Assembly (NCBI GenBank): GCA_027574665.1
Contig: CM050648.1
Location: 45,293,700 to 45,357,699 of the forward strand
Source of the DNA: Rhynochetos jubatus
Taxonomy: Eukaryota > Chordata > Aves > Eurypygiformes > Rhynochetidae
Direction of reading: 5' to 3'
DNA: 64,000 nt
Numbering within the stretch: the first letter of the stretch is position 1; each line of letters begins with the position of its first letter. The notes under the pieces are model-generated. The model did no database searches. It was not told where the DNA came from and was given only the letters and a program-made list of their open reading frames with translations. The translations under genes and the position numbers were made by a program. This document shows, piece after piece, positions 12,801 to 26,290 of this stretch.

Positions 12801-15800
12801 TACCATCTTTTCCACCTTTTTTTACATTACTAGTAAAAAAAAAAGGAGAGAAAAAAAAAATTCAGTCTCTCAGCTGCTCATAAACTCTTCTACAACCTTT
12901 CTACAGAGAAGAAACAGAAGGGGGAAGGGACGAGCAAATGTGGCATTGGCTCTGTGACTGTGGTTTTTGTTTCCATAAACCTTAGAGCACAAGAATGCAT
13001 GAGATATTTACACAAATCTTTCCACAATTCCTGTGGCCTTTGGGAGCATTGCATTTGCATGACTTCACCACTGTGGCTGGTTTGTGCTTTCTCAGCAGCA
13101 TCGCCTGCAACAGAGAGCAATCCTGGCCATTCCCAGTAGTTCTCCCTCTCCCACCCTCAGATCCGATCGCACCAGTGCATGTTTAATACGAGCTATGTTA
13201 ATGCAGGAGTTCCTGTCCTGCTTGATGTCCAGTTTCCCAGGGATGGTAAAGGAAGTTTCCCAGTTCATCTCATAAATACAAAAAGAGAAAAATGTTACAG
13301 TCAGAGAAAGCGTTGGCCATTTAGGACCTGAAGGAAATATCAAGGGATATGAGAGGGAGGAGGATGCTTCTGAAAGGTTACTGAAGTGAGCTGGAAGTAA
13401 GTTGGTCAAACACATGAGGAAAAATGCTAAACATAGCCCAGCTTTTGCATCGACAACTCGCCTTACACCTACTTACCCTGCATCACAGGATGGTGGGAAG
13501 GCCAGTGCCATGGAGAGAGCGACTTCCAGAGAATAGGCTACTGGATAAGAACTTGGCTGCTGGGGCTCGGTCCTCTGCTGCCCTAACTGGGGACTTCCAG
13601 CAACCGCTTTGGTCTGCCTATACCTCATTTTCTCAAACTAATGAAGGGATGTTGCTCAACTTTTGCAATACTTTGACTCAGTGCACAAAAAGTGCTGTGG
13701 TAGGACCAAGGCATTTTTCTCACTGAATGGGAATATCAGGTCAGTCAGAGCACAGGCTGGGGAAACAAAGCCATGATGGCTAAAAGGCATATCCCTGGCT
13801 TCCCCGGCGCTAGTAGATGTCTTTAGAAGGGAGGTTGCATCCTAGGTGTTTGATCTGGAGGAGCTGAGAGGGGAGGCTAGTGAAGGAGAACACACACTGC
13901 AACACCTAAGTCTCAGGACTGTTGCCGTGGACTTTAGAGGGCAGCCAGGCTGCCTCAAACCGTGTTCAAAGCAGTGCTGCATCTCTCTTCCCCACTCGGG
14001 CTGAGCCTGAGGGAGACCCAGCCCAGAGGCAGGAGTAACAGCAGATTCATTTGCAGGAGTTTAACACTTGATATCAGAACCAGTGTGTAATGACATAAGG
14101 CAGAAGCATAACCACAGACAGCTTGTAAAAATTCAGCTTTGTCCCTCGCAAGCGAATCCATAATTAAAACTGCAACTATAGCCCATTGTACTTATCCAGC
14201 AGGAGGACTCACTCCCGCTACGACTTGAGTCAGCAAGTTTCTCTATTTACAGTAATCCTTTACTTTGTCCTTCTTTCATTATTATTAAAACAATTTAAAA
14301 CTCTTTAATGTCAGCCAAATGGTGTTTCAAATTATATTTTCCAGGAAAAAAAAAAAAACAGACAGTTGAGTGTTCAGAGGGGAACACTTAGTTATGTTAT
14401 AGTTCAGCCTGAGACACTCTGGTGACTCTTAGAAAGTGTTGAAATTACAGGTTCATGACGTACACAGTGTTGAAACACCATGTTACTGCAACGCTTGGTC
14501 CAACACGAACTTGCAATTTCAACACTTCCTAGGTCTTTTGTAAAACACCATAGCTGACCAGAACAAATGTAAATTCCCAAAAAGTCTAAAGCAATGTGCT
14601 GTACAATAGCACAGGATGGAAAACCCATTTAATTTCCAGCACTGCTACCCTTACACAGGACAATCATTCACAAAGTATGTTTAATTTGTAAAATAACTGT
14701 CATCCAGGATTAGCTACTCTTACAGCAAGACACTGCTCTCAAGGCATGACTGGTCTAATCCGGTATGGTAACATCTATATTCTTCCAACCGGTTAACTTT
14801 TTCCTAGGTGTCACCAAAAAGTCCAACAGGGAAGTACCTGCCTCAGCCTAAGCAAAGGATGTTCATCAGTGACCTCCCAAATGTGCTGTCCTGGAGCCTA
14901 GCAGAGACCATAATAACAAAATGTTAAACACAGGGATAAAACCTTCTCGACCAAAGGGAATCTGCAATTTAAAAACACAGCAAAATTTGATATTTAAAAA
15001 TACACCATGGCATTATTTCAAAATACCATTTGTTGTACGAGCCGGAGGCAGCGGGGCAGGCAGGATCACGGCTCACACGGTGTTTGTTTTGAAGACAGAA
15101 GACGAGGAGAGTACAGGATTTGTGCTCGACCTCTTCACAGGTTACACTTAGCTCATTCGGTTTCGTTTACAAAAGAAACAAGTTTTCACTCAGGGGAGAT
15201 GCTGAGAAACAGCTTTATGCCCCGGCTCCTGTAAGCAGCTCAGATCAGGAGACTCCCACAGCTGAAGCCGGCAGAGATGCAGCCCCCTGGAGCGTTTGGC
15301 AGGATGGGGATGCGCGGGTTCCTGCCCCTGCGAGCAAACGGGGACCACGCGTGTGTGTCACCACTCAGGGACGGGGAAAGAGATGATAGAGTAAAATGAA
15401 CCCTGAGGCTGAGAGCCCACACGAAAGCCAGGTCTCACGTGGGGGTTAAAGCGGGACTGGCGGGGACGTTGGCCTGCTGGAGGAATCCCACCGCCAGCGT
15501 ATATCCTCTTCGGCACTTAGGCAAAGCATCCTCCAGTAATGAGATTAAATAGGAGTTTTAACAATACATTTCCTTTTGTTTATCTGGCTCTGTTCTGAAT
15601 ATTTCATGCTAATTTTAGTACTTGGGCAGTTGGGAGGGGGTAAAACAGAATAAACATGTCGTGCGTATTGGGCTGTAAATATATAGCCCCCTCCGTACCA
15701 GCTTGGGTTCCTCCGCATCAATCAAATCTGGGATGACAGCAGAACCAGCAGATTTGGTGTTATATGCAGCTACAGTTCTCATTTATTTTTAGAGAACGTA

Positions 15801-17711
15801 GTTTCTTAAGATAGCAGAGAGCTTACTTGGGAAACGATGATAAATTGTGGTAGTCTCTCTTCTCTGTGACTTCTTACAGAAGCTGCTTTTTTTTGGACGG
15901 TTGCAGTGTGCTGCATACTAGGAAGAAGGTACTTACGATAGGATTTATTTGTAGCTGTGAGCCAAAATACATATTGCCTTAGATGAGAGTCAGTATTATC
16001 ACAAAGAACCACGCTGACTGGGGTTGAATGAAATTGGACCTGGGTGTCAGATTTTTAGCTTGGTAAAGTTAGCAGCTGGGATGAATTGGACCAGAAATGT
16101 GCTGTGTAACAGGATTTCACCGGAATCCTTGTGAAAAAAAAAAGAAAAAAAAAAAAAAGGTATGTGGAATATGTCACGCTAACAGTTGACAGTGTAGCTG
16201 CAACACCAAACATTAAATAAATAAATTCCATACGTAACGCAGTCACAGAAAAACTTTTCAGGAAAGCGCCTCAGAGCTGCACAGCCTCGCGTCTATAAAT
16301 CTCCATTAAATCAGTTTGAGTGGGGCGAGTGTTAGAGACAGAGCTGCCAGAAATAGCTCTTTTCCTGCAAGATGTAGAAAAGATTACAGCTGAGATTGAG
16401 ACGGCGGGGTGGGGAGGGAAAGCAGGGGAGGGGTAGAGGGGGGGAAGAGAGGCAAAGGACTTGAGCTGGAAGAGGCGGGGGAGCTGTGAAAGGCATCTCA
16501 TAAAAGTCCCATTTGTTGGAAGGCTGCAGGAAGTGGAGGCAGCTTTGGCACACGTGTCCATGGTGCTAAATTAACTGTTAACACAAATAATCAAAGTGCA
16601 AGGCCCATCAAGCCGCTGGCGCCAGCAAAATGAGGGAGCGGCCAGGTCAGCGCTGCCTCTGGAGCGGGCCGGCTAGCAGGTGGAGACCAACCAGGGACCC
16701 GACAGGATGGAAGTGCTTACAGAACACACTGACCCACTGACAGAGGAAAACACCGCTGCACTCCTGCTTTCCAGCTATTGTGTGCAGAGCGTCTTGTGTG
16801 TGTATTTTTGTTTTGCATTTATTTATTACATTTTATGTGAAAATTTTTTTTTCCCTATTTTATTTTATCTTATCTCTTATTTATGACTTTTTTTTCAGCC
16901 AGTCAATGCAGTTGAGAGGTTGGACACCCCAGGGTGAGTTGTAGTACAGCTCAGCCTTTATTTGGCAGCACTGATGGAGGAACAGCTGAGCAGCTCAAAG
17001 GAAGAGTTACCAGGCACAAAAGCGCCAAATTGCCCTCCAGCGCTACCCTTCGGGAGGACAAGAAATAGATGCCGAAAAGCAGTATGGGCAGGGGTATTTC
17101 TACCTGCTTGGTTCTCCCTCCCTTTTGGGGAGTCCACAGCCCCGTTCTGCAGTGAGGATGTGATGCAGACACTTTGGCAGGTACCAAGGCACAGCAGCCA
17201 CCCCAGCAGCGAAGCACAGAAACCCACCGCAGCTCACGCTGCTCTGCGCAGCGTGGAGGCAGACAGGGTGGTGGTCCTCACTCCCGCTGAGTAGGATTAG
17301 TCTTGTAAGCAAGCAGGACCGCTCCTACAATCAAATTTTGACATGCTGAGGTTCACTGAAAGTCTCAAATGATCTCACTGTATTGTACTGTGGAAACAGA
17401 AATTGCTCCAACTGTCACCCTGCTCCACTCCTGGTGCGATAGCTCCGTGGAAAAGCTGTCTGGTGAGCGGCTTCCAGAACACCAAAATAGTAGGGGTTCT
17501 GTGCTGGATTCATTGGCTGCTTCACTCAGCTTCCTGACACAAGACAGCTGTAAACCACTTTAACTGCCCAGTAAAGCCAGGTTTACAATTACTTTGCATG
17601 ACCAAAGCACTGCAAAGCAATTCCCGTGCGATGGTGAATCAAGCCCTGGAATTACCAGGATCTTTCACCTCCTTGCCCAGGTACAATACACAGAGCTAGA
17701 TGCTACAATAA

Positions 17712-17738
17712 ATCACATATATATCATATACGTGTGAT
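17712..17738. repeat. Imperfect 27-bp AT-rich palindrome
   Basis: ATCACATATATAT, then one C, then ATATACGTGTGAT. The right arm's complement matches the left arm at 11 of 13 positions. The sequence is AT-rich and could extrude a hairpin, but nothing nearby suggests a function. Confidence 0.6.
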
Positions 17739-18624
17739 ATGTACATACCTATTTACCTCAAACTCTTTAGTTTGGTTTGCCTTTTGTTGGATATACGGGT
17801 ATCCTCTACAGATAGAGCTGTGGACACACAATTCCACAAAAAAAAAAGCACTTGCAGTTACACGGTGTTGCAGTAGAGAGCATGTATCATTGCTTAGTGT
17901 AACATATGCTCCAGACAACAAAACCCAGAAATGAGCATTCATCCCGAATCAGATTACTTATAATTACCTATAAGAGTAACATGATACAAAAAGGTAACAT
18001 TTCAGCGAGCATAAACATCTTCAGAGCATCTAAACAACCTTAATTATGACTTTAACTCATAACAAAGTATAAAAATCTCATACATCTTTAAAAAAAACTC
18101 ATTGTATTTATCTCAGCCAAGAGATAGCTAAACGCCTAATAAAAATATAGGGGGAGAGGGTGTATAACCTTATCATAGGGCGCAGTCATTGCTTTTAGTG
18201 AAGAAGTTACTAACAACTAAAATTACAAACAAAATCATCATTAAGTCTGGCAGTAATATTGACACATAACCTAGAAACAACATCTTAGCGATGTTTAAAT
18301 TGTAGAAATTAGGTGTAATCTGCCCTGTATTCCATAGGATCACTTTAACCTTTATCAGATATGGAGTCTGTGGTAGACCCAGAGGTGTGTCACAGTTCTA
18401 ACAGCGTTGTAGATCAGGGCCTGTAATACAGGAGATCATCCCTAGCTGTCTTTGTAAACTTTAACTGAACCGTGGGCAGCTACGTGATCTGTACGAAGAA
18501 CATCCAGCAGCTTTAGCAGCAGACAGCTGACGTGATCCAAGGAGCAGGTACAAAGGTAACTTGCTCATAAGTCAGTAGACTTTTAGAGGATAGGAAAACA
18601 TCAGATCTCTCAGCAAAAGAAACG

Positions 18625-18680
18625 GGGAGAGAGACAGCGACAGAAAAACAGAGACAGAGAAAGAAACAAAGAGAGAGAAA
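18625..18680 (+). repeat. Purine-rich (GAGA/GACA) simple repeat
   Basis: GAGAGAGACAG units pass into AGAAAGAAAC units. The plus strand is almost entirely purine with scattered C. This is low-complexity DNA. Confidence 0.85.
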
Positions 18681-20940
18681 ATAATGCTGTCATAAGCCAA
18701 AATTACTTATTATTACCCTTTGCCCCTTTCTTGATAAGGGTTAAACCAACTTCACTAAGACCTTCCATGTGTAAAAGTCAACTTGACACAGACAGAAGTT
18801 TCTGCAAGGGGCTTGGGCAAAGTTACAAAAAACCCGAGGACTGTGACTTACACCAGAGGTGAGGTGGCCCCTGTTGTACGTGGCGCTATCAGGTTTAGCT
18901 CTAGGGACAACTATGCCCTCCCCCTTAAAGATACCACTGTATATGAGCGGGTGGGTGAGTGCACACCTGTGCCAGAAACGGCAAGTGCTATCACAGCTAT
19001 CAAATTAATGGAAAAGTTATAATTACTCTGAAAAATGGAAGCCAAGCACTTCCTGAGTAGGCAGGATAAAAGGTAATTGCAAATCTTAAAGACTGGAGAA
19101 TCTTTGTTAGTGGCATAAGAAAATGAGAAGAAAAGTCCATTAAACAACATGTGTACGATTAAGAGCCCCTTTTCTGACCCTGTGCCAAGTTAGAGAAAGA
19201 ATGTCATTGTTACAGTTTGATAAAAACTATTGAAGATACAAAGAAATCAAGTCAGAAAAACAAAGTTCCAGACATATAAAGATGAGATCGCTCCAAACAC
19301 ATCAAGATTGAGTAAGAGCTAACTTGGCTCCTGTCCTACAACTCATAAATCCAGCCAAAATTTGTTATTAGAGTTTTCAGAGTATATTATAGTTAGCACT
19401 AGCTGTGTAATGTTGAGCGTAGCCAGTCACGTGGCTATCCCTTTTCCAATGCGCCTGTTTGTAAAGACACCGCAGCCTTGGGTCTGGTGTTGACTGCGTC
19501 CAAACCTTGGGGTAGGGCTGTCCACACATCGCACTTGTCTCCGTTCCGTGCCTCTTGCTGCTCGTGGGACCTGCTGAAGTGTGGCACTGCTTTGTTTTGG
19601 ACTGGGTTTCCTTCCGGCAAATACTCTGGCATGAGAAGAGCAGTCCATCAAGAATTTGGGATATAACTGAGCTGAACTCCTTTGAGAAAAGATGGGCATG
19701 GGGGCAAGTAGATTTCCCACTAAGTGATGCAACACATGTTACTCTGACCCTACTGCTGATTTACACCACTGTGATATAAGAATGGTCCCCCCACCCTCCT
19801 TTACGTATTTATATTTCTGAATTGTCTGTCCTTTCATCTGGCAGGACAGGATTTCTCTTCCCCCACTGCTCAAAGCTAAAACAACACCCTCACTTCTGCG
19901 AGAAAGAAGGGGAACAAAAATTCCTGCTTCTCTTTACAAGCACCTTAGACAAAATAATTCAGGAGACTGCTGTAGATCCAGACCGGGAAGGAAACCAATC
20001 ACTCCTTCACACATAGGAAAGAATGTCTCCTAGCCTGAAAGAATAGAGGTCAGATAAAAGGGAAAAGCAAGCCTGGGCCCATTTGAAAAGCCTTAGCCTG
20101 GGGTTCAGAGGCCAAGGCTATTAACCAACATCTAAACAGCAGGAACCCTCCACTAACATCTGTACATGAAAATCATAGAAAGTTTCATCCCACCCATTTT
20201 TTCTGTTCCTAGTAAGACCCAAAATATCTAGAATAAGAAATATCAGCCCAACGAGACATCCAAAACTGTAACAAACACGGAAGAAAGAAGCTGTAAGGGT
20301 TTTTGAGAGATAAAGAAGTGGGTGGGAAGACACAGACAAAGAATTCTGTGCAGAGGTACATTCTTCCCACTCCCCGTTGTTGGTTTAAATCATTTCTGTG
20401 TACCTTTTGCAAGCTCAGTTCTAGACTCTCAAGAGCACAGAGTGGTAACTGGAGAACACACAGCGTAATGTGGCCAGTACGTTTGGGAGCGATGTTTGAT
20501 TTGGCTCTGACTTTCTACACAAGGGAAGAATACCTAGTCTGTGCAAGAAGAGAGTCGGCAGCCTGATAGGACACCAACACTGTAACATCCATCCCTAATG
20601 AAAGCTCTTACATATGATCACAGGCAACCAGGTTCCCAAAGCACAGGGGTGCGTGGACTGCAGAATTTGTTAGCACAGTTTGGGATGGAGGCCACCTACC
20701 AACACACTCTCTCAAGTACAAACAAAATGCAGTGATTTTCTGGTGCTTATTTCTGTGTTTAGTTCCCTTCAGTCATTTTCCAGACAGTATCAGTGAAGAT
20801 CCTTCCTCTACAGGGTACTACATGCTTGGAAAGACCAGTGGCTTCCCAAATACCCTGTATGTTAAATTTGGAAGTTCTCAGACTTACGCTAAATCCTTTC
20901 ACTCAACTTGTCCAAACAAATGTCAGTTCATGGTTGCAGT

Positions 20941-21397
20941 GAGACCAGAGGAGGCCATGAAGATGCTCCGAGGGCTGGAGCACCTCTGCTATGGGGACAG
21001 GCTGAGAGAGTTGGGCTTGTTCAGCCTGGAGAAGAGAAGGCTCCAGGGAGACCTTAGAGCACCTTCCAGTACCTGAAGGGGGTCGGCAAGGAAGCTGGGG
21101 GGGACTTTTTACAAGGGCCTGTAGTGACAGGATAAGGGGTAATGGGTTTAAATTGAAAGCAGGGAGATTTAGATTAGATATCAGGAAGAAATTCTTCCCA
21201 GGGAGGGTGGTGAGGCACTGGAGCAGGTTGCCCAGAGAAGCTGTGGATGCCCCATCCCTGGCAGTGTTCAAGGCCAGGCTGGATGAGGCTTTGAGCAACC
21301 TGGTCTAGTGGAGGGTGTCCCTGCCCATGGCAGGGGGGTTGGAACTGGATGGTCTTTAAGGTCCTTTCCAATCCAAACCATTCTATGATTCTATGCA
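20941..21397 (+). mobile_element. CR1 LINE, 3' fragment, sense
   Basis: It runs through the CR1 3' region in sense order (GGGCTGGAGCACCTCTGC, GGGGACAGGCTGAGAGAG, then CAGGAAGAAATTCTTCCC, then GCCCATGGCAGGGGGGTTGG). It ends with the diagnostic direct repeat ATTCTATGATTCTATG at 21382-21397. It is 5'-truncated near 20941. Only the 3' part is present, with no intact reverse transcriptase. Confidence 0.95.
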
Positions 21398-23856
21398 ACA
21401 CATCATATAACACAAAGAGGTTTCCAGATCTAGTTCCAAGCAAATTTTCACCAGCCTCATTCTGACACAGCAGCATCCCCATCTCAGACCCTAGTCATGT
21501 TAGTACTGCGTGACATCAAAGCGAACTAGCCCTGCGTCCTTCTCCCCACCCCCAGCAGGACTAATTATCTCCGCTGTAGAGCTGCACTAAAGCTTTCAGA
21601 TCCCGAGCTACCTCGTCTGGTGGTGGTTCACTGGATGTCTGCACTGCTTTGCATTACAGATATGCACTTTCACACCCTTGCCCTTCCTTACTGTCATGAT
21701 TGCCCGTAGATGCAAATCTCCTTGGGCACAATCAAGTTGTCAGATAATAAATTTAAGAACATTGATAGGTCTGACAACAAGTGTCTGTCTATGCAGGTGC
21801 CCATCCATGTGATAACAGAATAAGTGTGTATCTCGTCTTAGCATGTTAATATAAAGCTCGTATCTCCAGTTTTGTTTTCTCATGGCAAAGATTAAGTGAC
21901 ACCAGCACAGCTGTACCAGTCTGGAATTGGAAATACAGAGCAGTTAGAACCTTTAGACGACACAGAGAGAGGCACAAGTCAAAGCGAGATACTCGAAAGG
22001 CAGCTCCTACCCCAGCACAGACAGGGATGCACCCACGGTACACTCGCTTAAGTTCTATTTCCCCCAGGTCCTGCCAGGCTGTGAAATGCGTTTCCCACCA
22101 GCCTTCCAAAGGCTTGAAAACTGTTTTTATTTGACCCACAACCTTTAATGACCACGCAGGAGAACACAGAAGAATAGGTTGGTGAAGAAACCCTTGCGTT
22201 GTTCTGAAAGACAATTTTTGAAGAACTTATAATTCCCGGTTCAGCTTCATATCAGCACACCCAATGAAAGTGAACCTGATATAATTTTGACTTATTGTAT
22301 CTTCAGCAGAAGTCCAAGAAAAATGATCACTGAGAATGGTCACTAAAACACTGTTTTCTAGAGGACTGGGTAATATGGCTATTCCTATAAGATTCCGGAA
22401 AGGCTGACTACAAACCACCATTTATTTCATTTCCATCTTCAAAACGGGCAATTCTCAAAGTACTGAGAAGTAAACCCAAGAATTCCCTGTTTCATAACCT
22501 AGGTGTCCACCTACACTAACCTAATGTGGTTTACTGCCTTTAGTTTCCAGGTACATGTAAGCCTAGACTCACACAATAGGCAGTGCTTAATATTGCCCAA
22601 GTGGCCTTAAATAATCCTTTCATTTTCAGTTGCCATTAATCCATGTAAGGAAAGAACAGGCCGCCTGAACTCGCACTTTCTCAGTTTGTTCTATCATGAA
22701 CTGTTTTTTCTCAATGGAATTGTGCACAAGCAGTAAAGATAGCCATGCCAGCAGAGGAGGGGGTGGAAAGGAAAGAGGTTTTTTACTCCTGGGGGCTTTT
22801 CCTCTTTCCTCATAGTTTTCTGCATGATATAGTTCCTCTTTTCATTGCCCAGCAGGGAATCCCAGAGGCCAGCGGCAAATTTCCCCTTTGGTCTTAGAGC
22901 ATTCATGATGGATTCTTGTTTTAAGAAGAGGTTATTAGTTGTTTGCTCTTGAGTGTTAAATCATCACCATTACAGCAAAGCTGGTCTCATTCTAAATTTC
23001 GTTTATTCTTTGGCACATACGAGCTATCTTGGGTTACACAGCCAACATCCCTTTATGCACCAAAGTCAATGAAAACCTTTCCACTGGCTCTAGTGGTGCC
23101 AGATGAAAAGTTGCAAAGGTGCTGAAAAAATGATCTCTTTTGAGCTTAATTCTGCTTCCACTGGTAAAATTCCCTCTGACTTTGATAGGAGTTGCTTTAA
23201 GTCCACTGATTTAAACAGCTTTTCAGAAGCCACAAAACTGTTTAGTTATCATATAAGCTTCTGCTTGATAAGGAATGTTCATGGACTTTGAAGTGTGTTT
23301 ATGTTGTACCTTGTTATTATAAGTTATTCCTTAAAAATGCCTTGGCTACTGTTTATATTTTAACTACTTATATATCCTTCATACAAGTTACTGTAGAAAT
23401 AGCAAAAGATAGAGTATTTAGAAGAGATACCTAGTTGAAACATCATAGCATTTCCAAATTCCGGATAAATAATGGAACATTGCTGATCCTGGTCAGATAT
23501 TTCACCAGTGGGGGCTTGTACTTATCTAATACCTCCCACAGCCATTTTCAGCCCCATTTTTATCTAAGTTTCACAGTTTGGGAGAACATAACCGAGCCTC
23601 ATCTCAGTACTTAACTTTCCATGGCTCATACAGCAAGGAAAAGATTCCTTTGATGCTTTTCCAGTTGTGTAATAACACTGATGTGCAGGAAAAGATCCAT
23701 TATTCAAAAAGACTCTGTAGTAGCCATATGCATTATTTTTATCATTTTTCTTTTTTTCGGTAAGTTTTTGCTTAATTAGGACATTTAATCATGCACGCAT
23801 AAAATCAATCTTCCATGTACTTAGGGTCTGGGTGGGAGGTGCTTTCTCTTTATTTT

Positions 23857-23868
23857 GGGGGGGGGGGG
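23857..23868 (+). repeat. G12 homopolymer run
   Basis: Twelve consecutive G on the plus strand, preceded by GGGTCTGGGTGGGAGG. The region could form a G-quadruplex. It is prone to length error in sequencing. Confidence 0.9.
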
Positions 23869-26169
23869 TTATTGTTGTTGTGCCTGAAGGATTATTTTTC
23901 CCTTACCAAAATAGTTTGTGTTATCATGTATTAACTTCAACAAGTTCAAGAAACTACAACCAGAAACTCTCAACGTTCAAAGAAGAAAAAAGGCACCTTT
24001 TATCTTATCTGTTCCACACATACTTTTAATTCTGAGTCTGACATCATTGCTGGCAAAACCTTCATAGTTACCAGAGTACTAACAAGTTCACTACGGTAAT
24101 GAGTTTCAAAAAGTAAACTTACAGAATCTCTGTTTACAGATGTCAGCATCGAAGAGTTTGAAAATTCCGAGTGTTACCTGATATTTCTCAGAATACTGAC
24201 TTTAACTTTTCCACTCCGCACTGTTTTGTCACCTCTGTTAGCTCTGGAGACGGAGTGTAACAGCTCCAATCCAAATGACCAGGTTTGCTGTACAAAGAGT
24301 TGCAGACCTGAGTACAGTTAAAACCAAATTAGCTCATTCCAAATTCTTTCAAACTAGCTCTGAATGTTGATAAAATTAACTAACCCGCTCTTCATTTCTG
24401 CTCACACCACCACCTTTGGGGACCGGAGATTCCCATATTCCAATACATTAATCTATAGCACGCAACAGAAGAGAAATGAAATGCAGGTTCTTGAAAAATA
24501 TATATCATTTTACACAAATATTTCAACAGTATTTTAAGATGTTTCACACATCTCAAGGTGTGCCACTTCCACCACAGCAGGTTCTAGCTGTTCCAATTAA
24601 TTACTTAGATAAGCTGACCATATTTATTAACCGCCTAATTTTTGCAGTGAACGTCAAGTATTGATGCCCGATATTTGGGAATAATTGTTTCCACAGAAAA
24701 AGGGTTTGCAGTACCTTTGAATTTTCTTTTCAAGGTTAGCAGGATGAGGTCATTAAGGGAAGTCTGCGTCCTGTTATGCATAACAGAGCATTCCCATCTG
24801 CTTTCTCTGCTTTTGCATGGTATTCCTGTTCTAACACAGGTAAATGCACAGTGTAGGAGCCAAGAGCCAAACACGCCTTGTGTGTTTACATCCCAGCAGA
24901 TGTTTGGCCGACATTTTAAAATATCAGCACCTGCCACTAGGCAACAAATAAAAGATAATCATTTTTTGAACACCTACTGAAGTGCTGGGATCATCGGATG
25001 TGCCAGCAAGCAATCACAAGGTTACATCTTGCGCTCTTTCCTTGGGCTGTGAGACAAGCCTGTGCTCTCTTTTACCCAGGGCTACGGCAAAGCACCAATG
25101 CTGGCACGAAGGCCAGCAGAGGCAGAATGAACAGCAGCCTCCAGGGCAATGGGGATGGCACGGGAGCAGAGCAGCAGGTGTTCAGCTCTTCCCCTCCTAC
25201 CCCACCACAAAAGCTCAGTTTCTGTCTTTATTAATATTATTTTCTGAGTTAGTCATGCTTCATCTTGACTTTCTGTTTGTTTGTTTTGAGGAAGAACAAG
25301 GTAAAAACCTCATCGGGGCTTCAAATACTGCCAATATATGCCACAAGTGGGAAGGAACTTGTTAGTTGGTTGGAAAGGGAGCTGCTCAGGAGGCGAGAGG
25401 GGCTGCAGGCAGGAGAGAGAAGCAGGATGGCTGTCGCTGGGCCCCTCGAGGCCATTACACAAGCTCTTCTGCTCTCTCTAAGCACCGCGACCTTCTCTGG
25501 GTATTAAATAGGGTTGTTTTGTTTTCTTCGAGCTAGGATGATTCCTGCCACGTATTTGATATTAGAATCTCTCTCTAGTGGTTTGCAACTATTTGATCCC
25601 CTAGGGCTTGTGATGCTGGATCCACTAATGATTCACACAATGGCATTAATGTCATTCATGGATGAAACCACATTTCCTTACCCTACAGGGTGAGAGGGAG
25701 ATGGGAAGACTGTGGCTAACATTAGGAAGGGACTGGGTGGGAAATAAAAATTGAAGTATTCAGGTCAAAAGACAGTGGGTGGCTAAATAAAAATCCGTGA
25801 TTTCTGATCATTTTGGAGGTGGGGTGAACAATAGAGATTTCACCCTCGAATGCCTGAGGACCCAGCACTAAAAAAAATAGACAATAAATGACCCCCCAAG
25901 TGAGCAATTTAAAACCATTCTCTTTGAAAACAGTTCTTGAAAACAAGTTGGCAGAACAGTTAGATCTCCCCACAGCAATGCATCATGAGATCACGTACAA
26001 GGAAACAGCACAAGTATCAAAGCATGTTTTACTAGAGCATGCCCTTAGTTGCTCTGCTCTCTTAAGCTAGGCAGCCCAGACTAGCGCCTAACGACAGAAG
26101 CTGCATGAGGAGCTGGCAATTAGGCACGGCCAGCTAAACGGTGGCTCAAATCCTTCTTGCCTTCGAGTG

Positions 26170-26290
26170 GGAAACGGGGCTCTTAATTTTTAATTATTTA
26201 AAATAATCACAGCGGAGTGAAAGTAGGAACTTACATTTAATTGCTAATGTGCATGCAAATTTTGAGGGAACATTTCACACACTCATTTCC
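26170..26290. promoter_or_regulatory. Candidate conserved non-coding element (speculative)
   Basis: The patch contains several TAAT/ATTA homeodomain-type cores and a POU octamer word, ATGCAAAT, at 26253-26260, beside a CATGCA step. The density of such words in an otherwise plain stretch is the only evidence. Motif words this short also occur by chance in AT-rich DNA. Confidence 0.2.

Larger units (their letters stand above)
9831..20940. other. Long non-coding stretch, no gene recognised
   Basis: About 11 kb without a recognisable exon. The longest frame not inside a repeat is a 155-codon minus-strand frame at 12275-12742 with no family motifs, about the length chance allows in this much sequence. 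There are A-runs near 10821-10835, 11761-11773 and 16134-16158, a poly-purine tract at 18.6 kb, and an AT-rich patch at 15.5-15.6 kb rich in SOX- and homeodomain-like words. The sequence is otherwise unremarkable. Confidence 0.5.
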
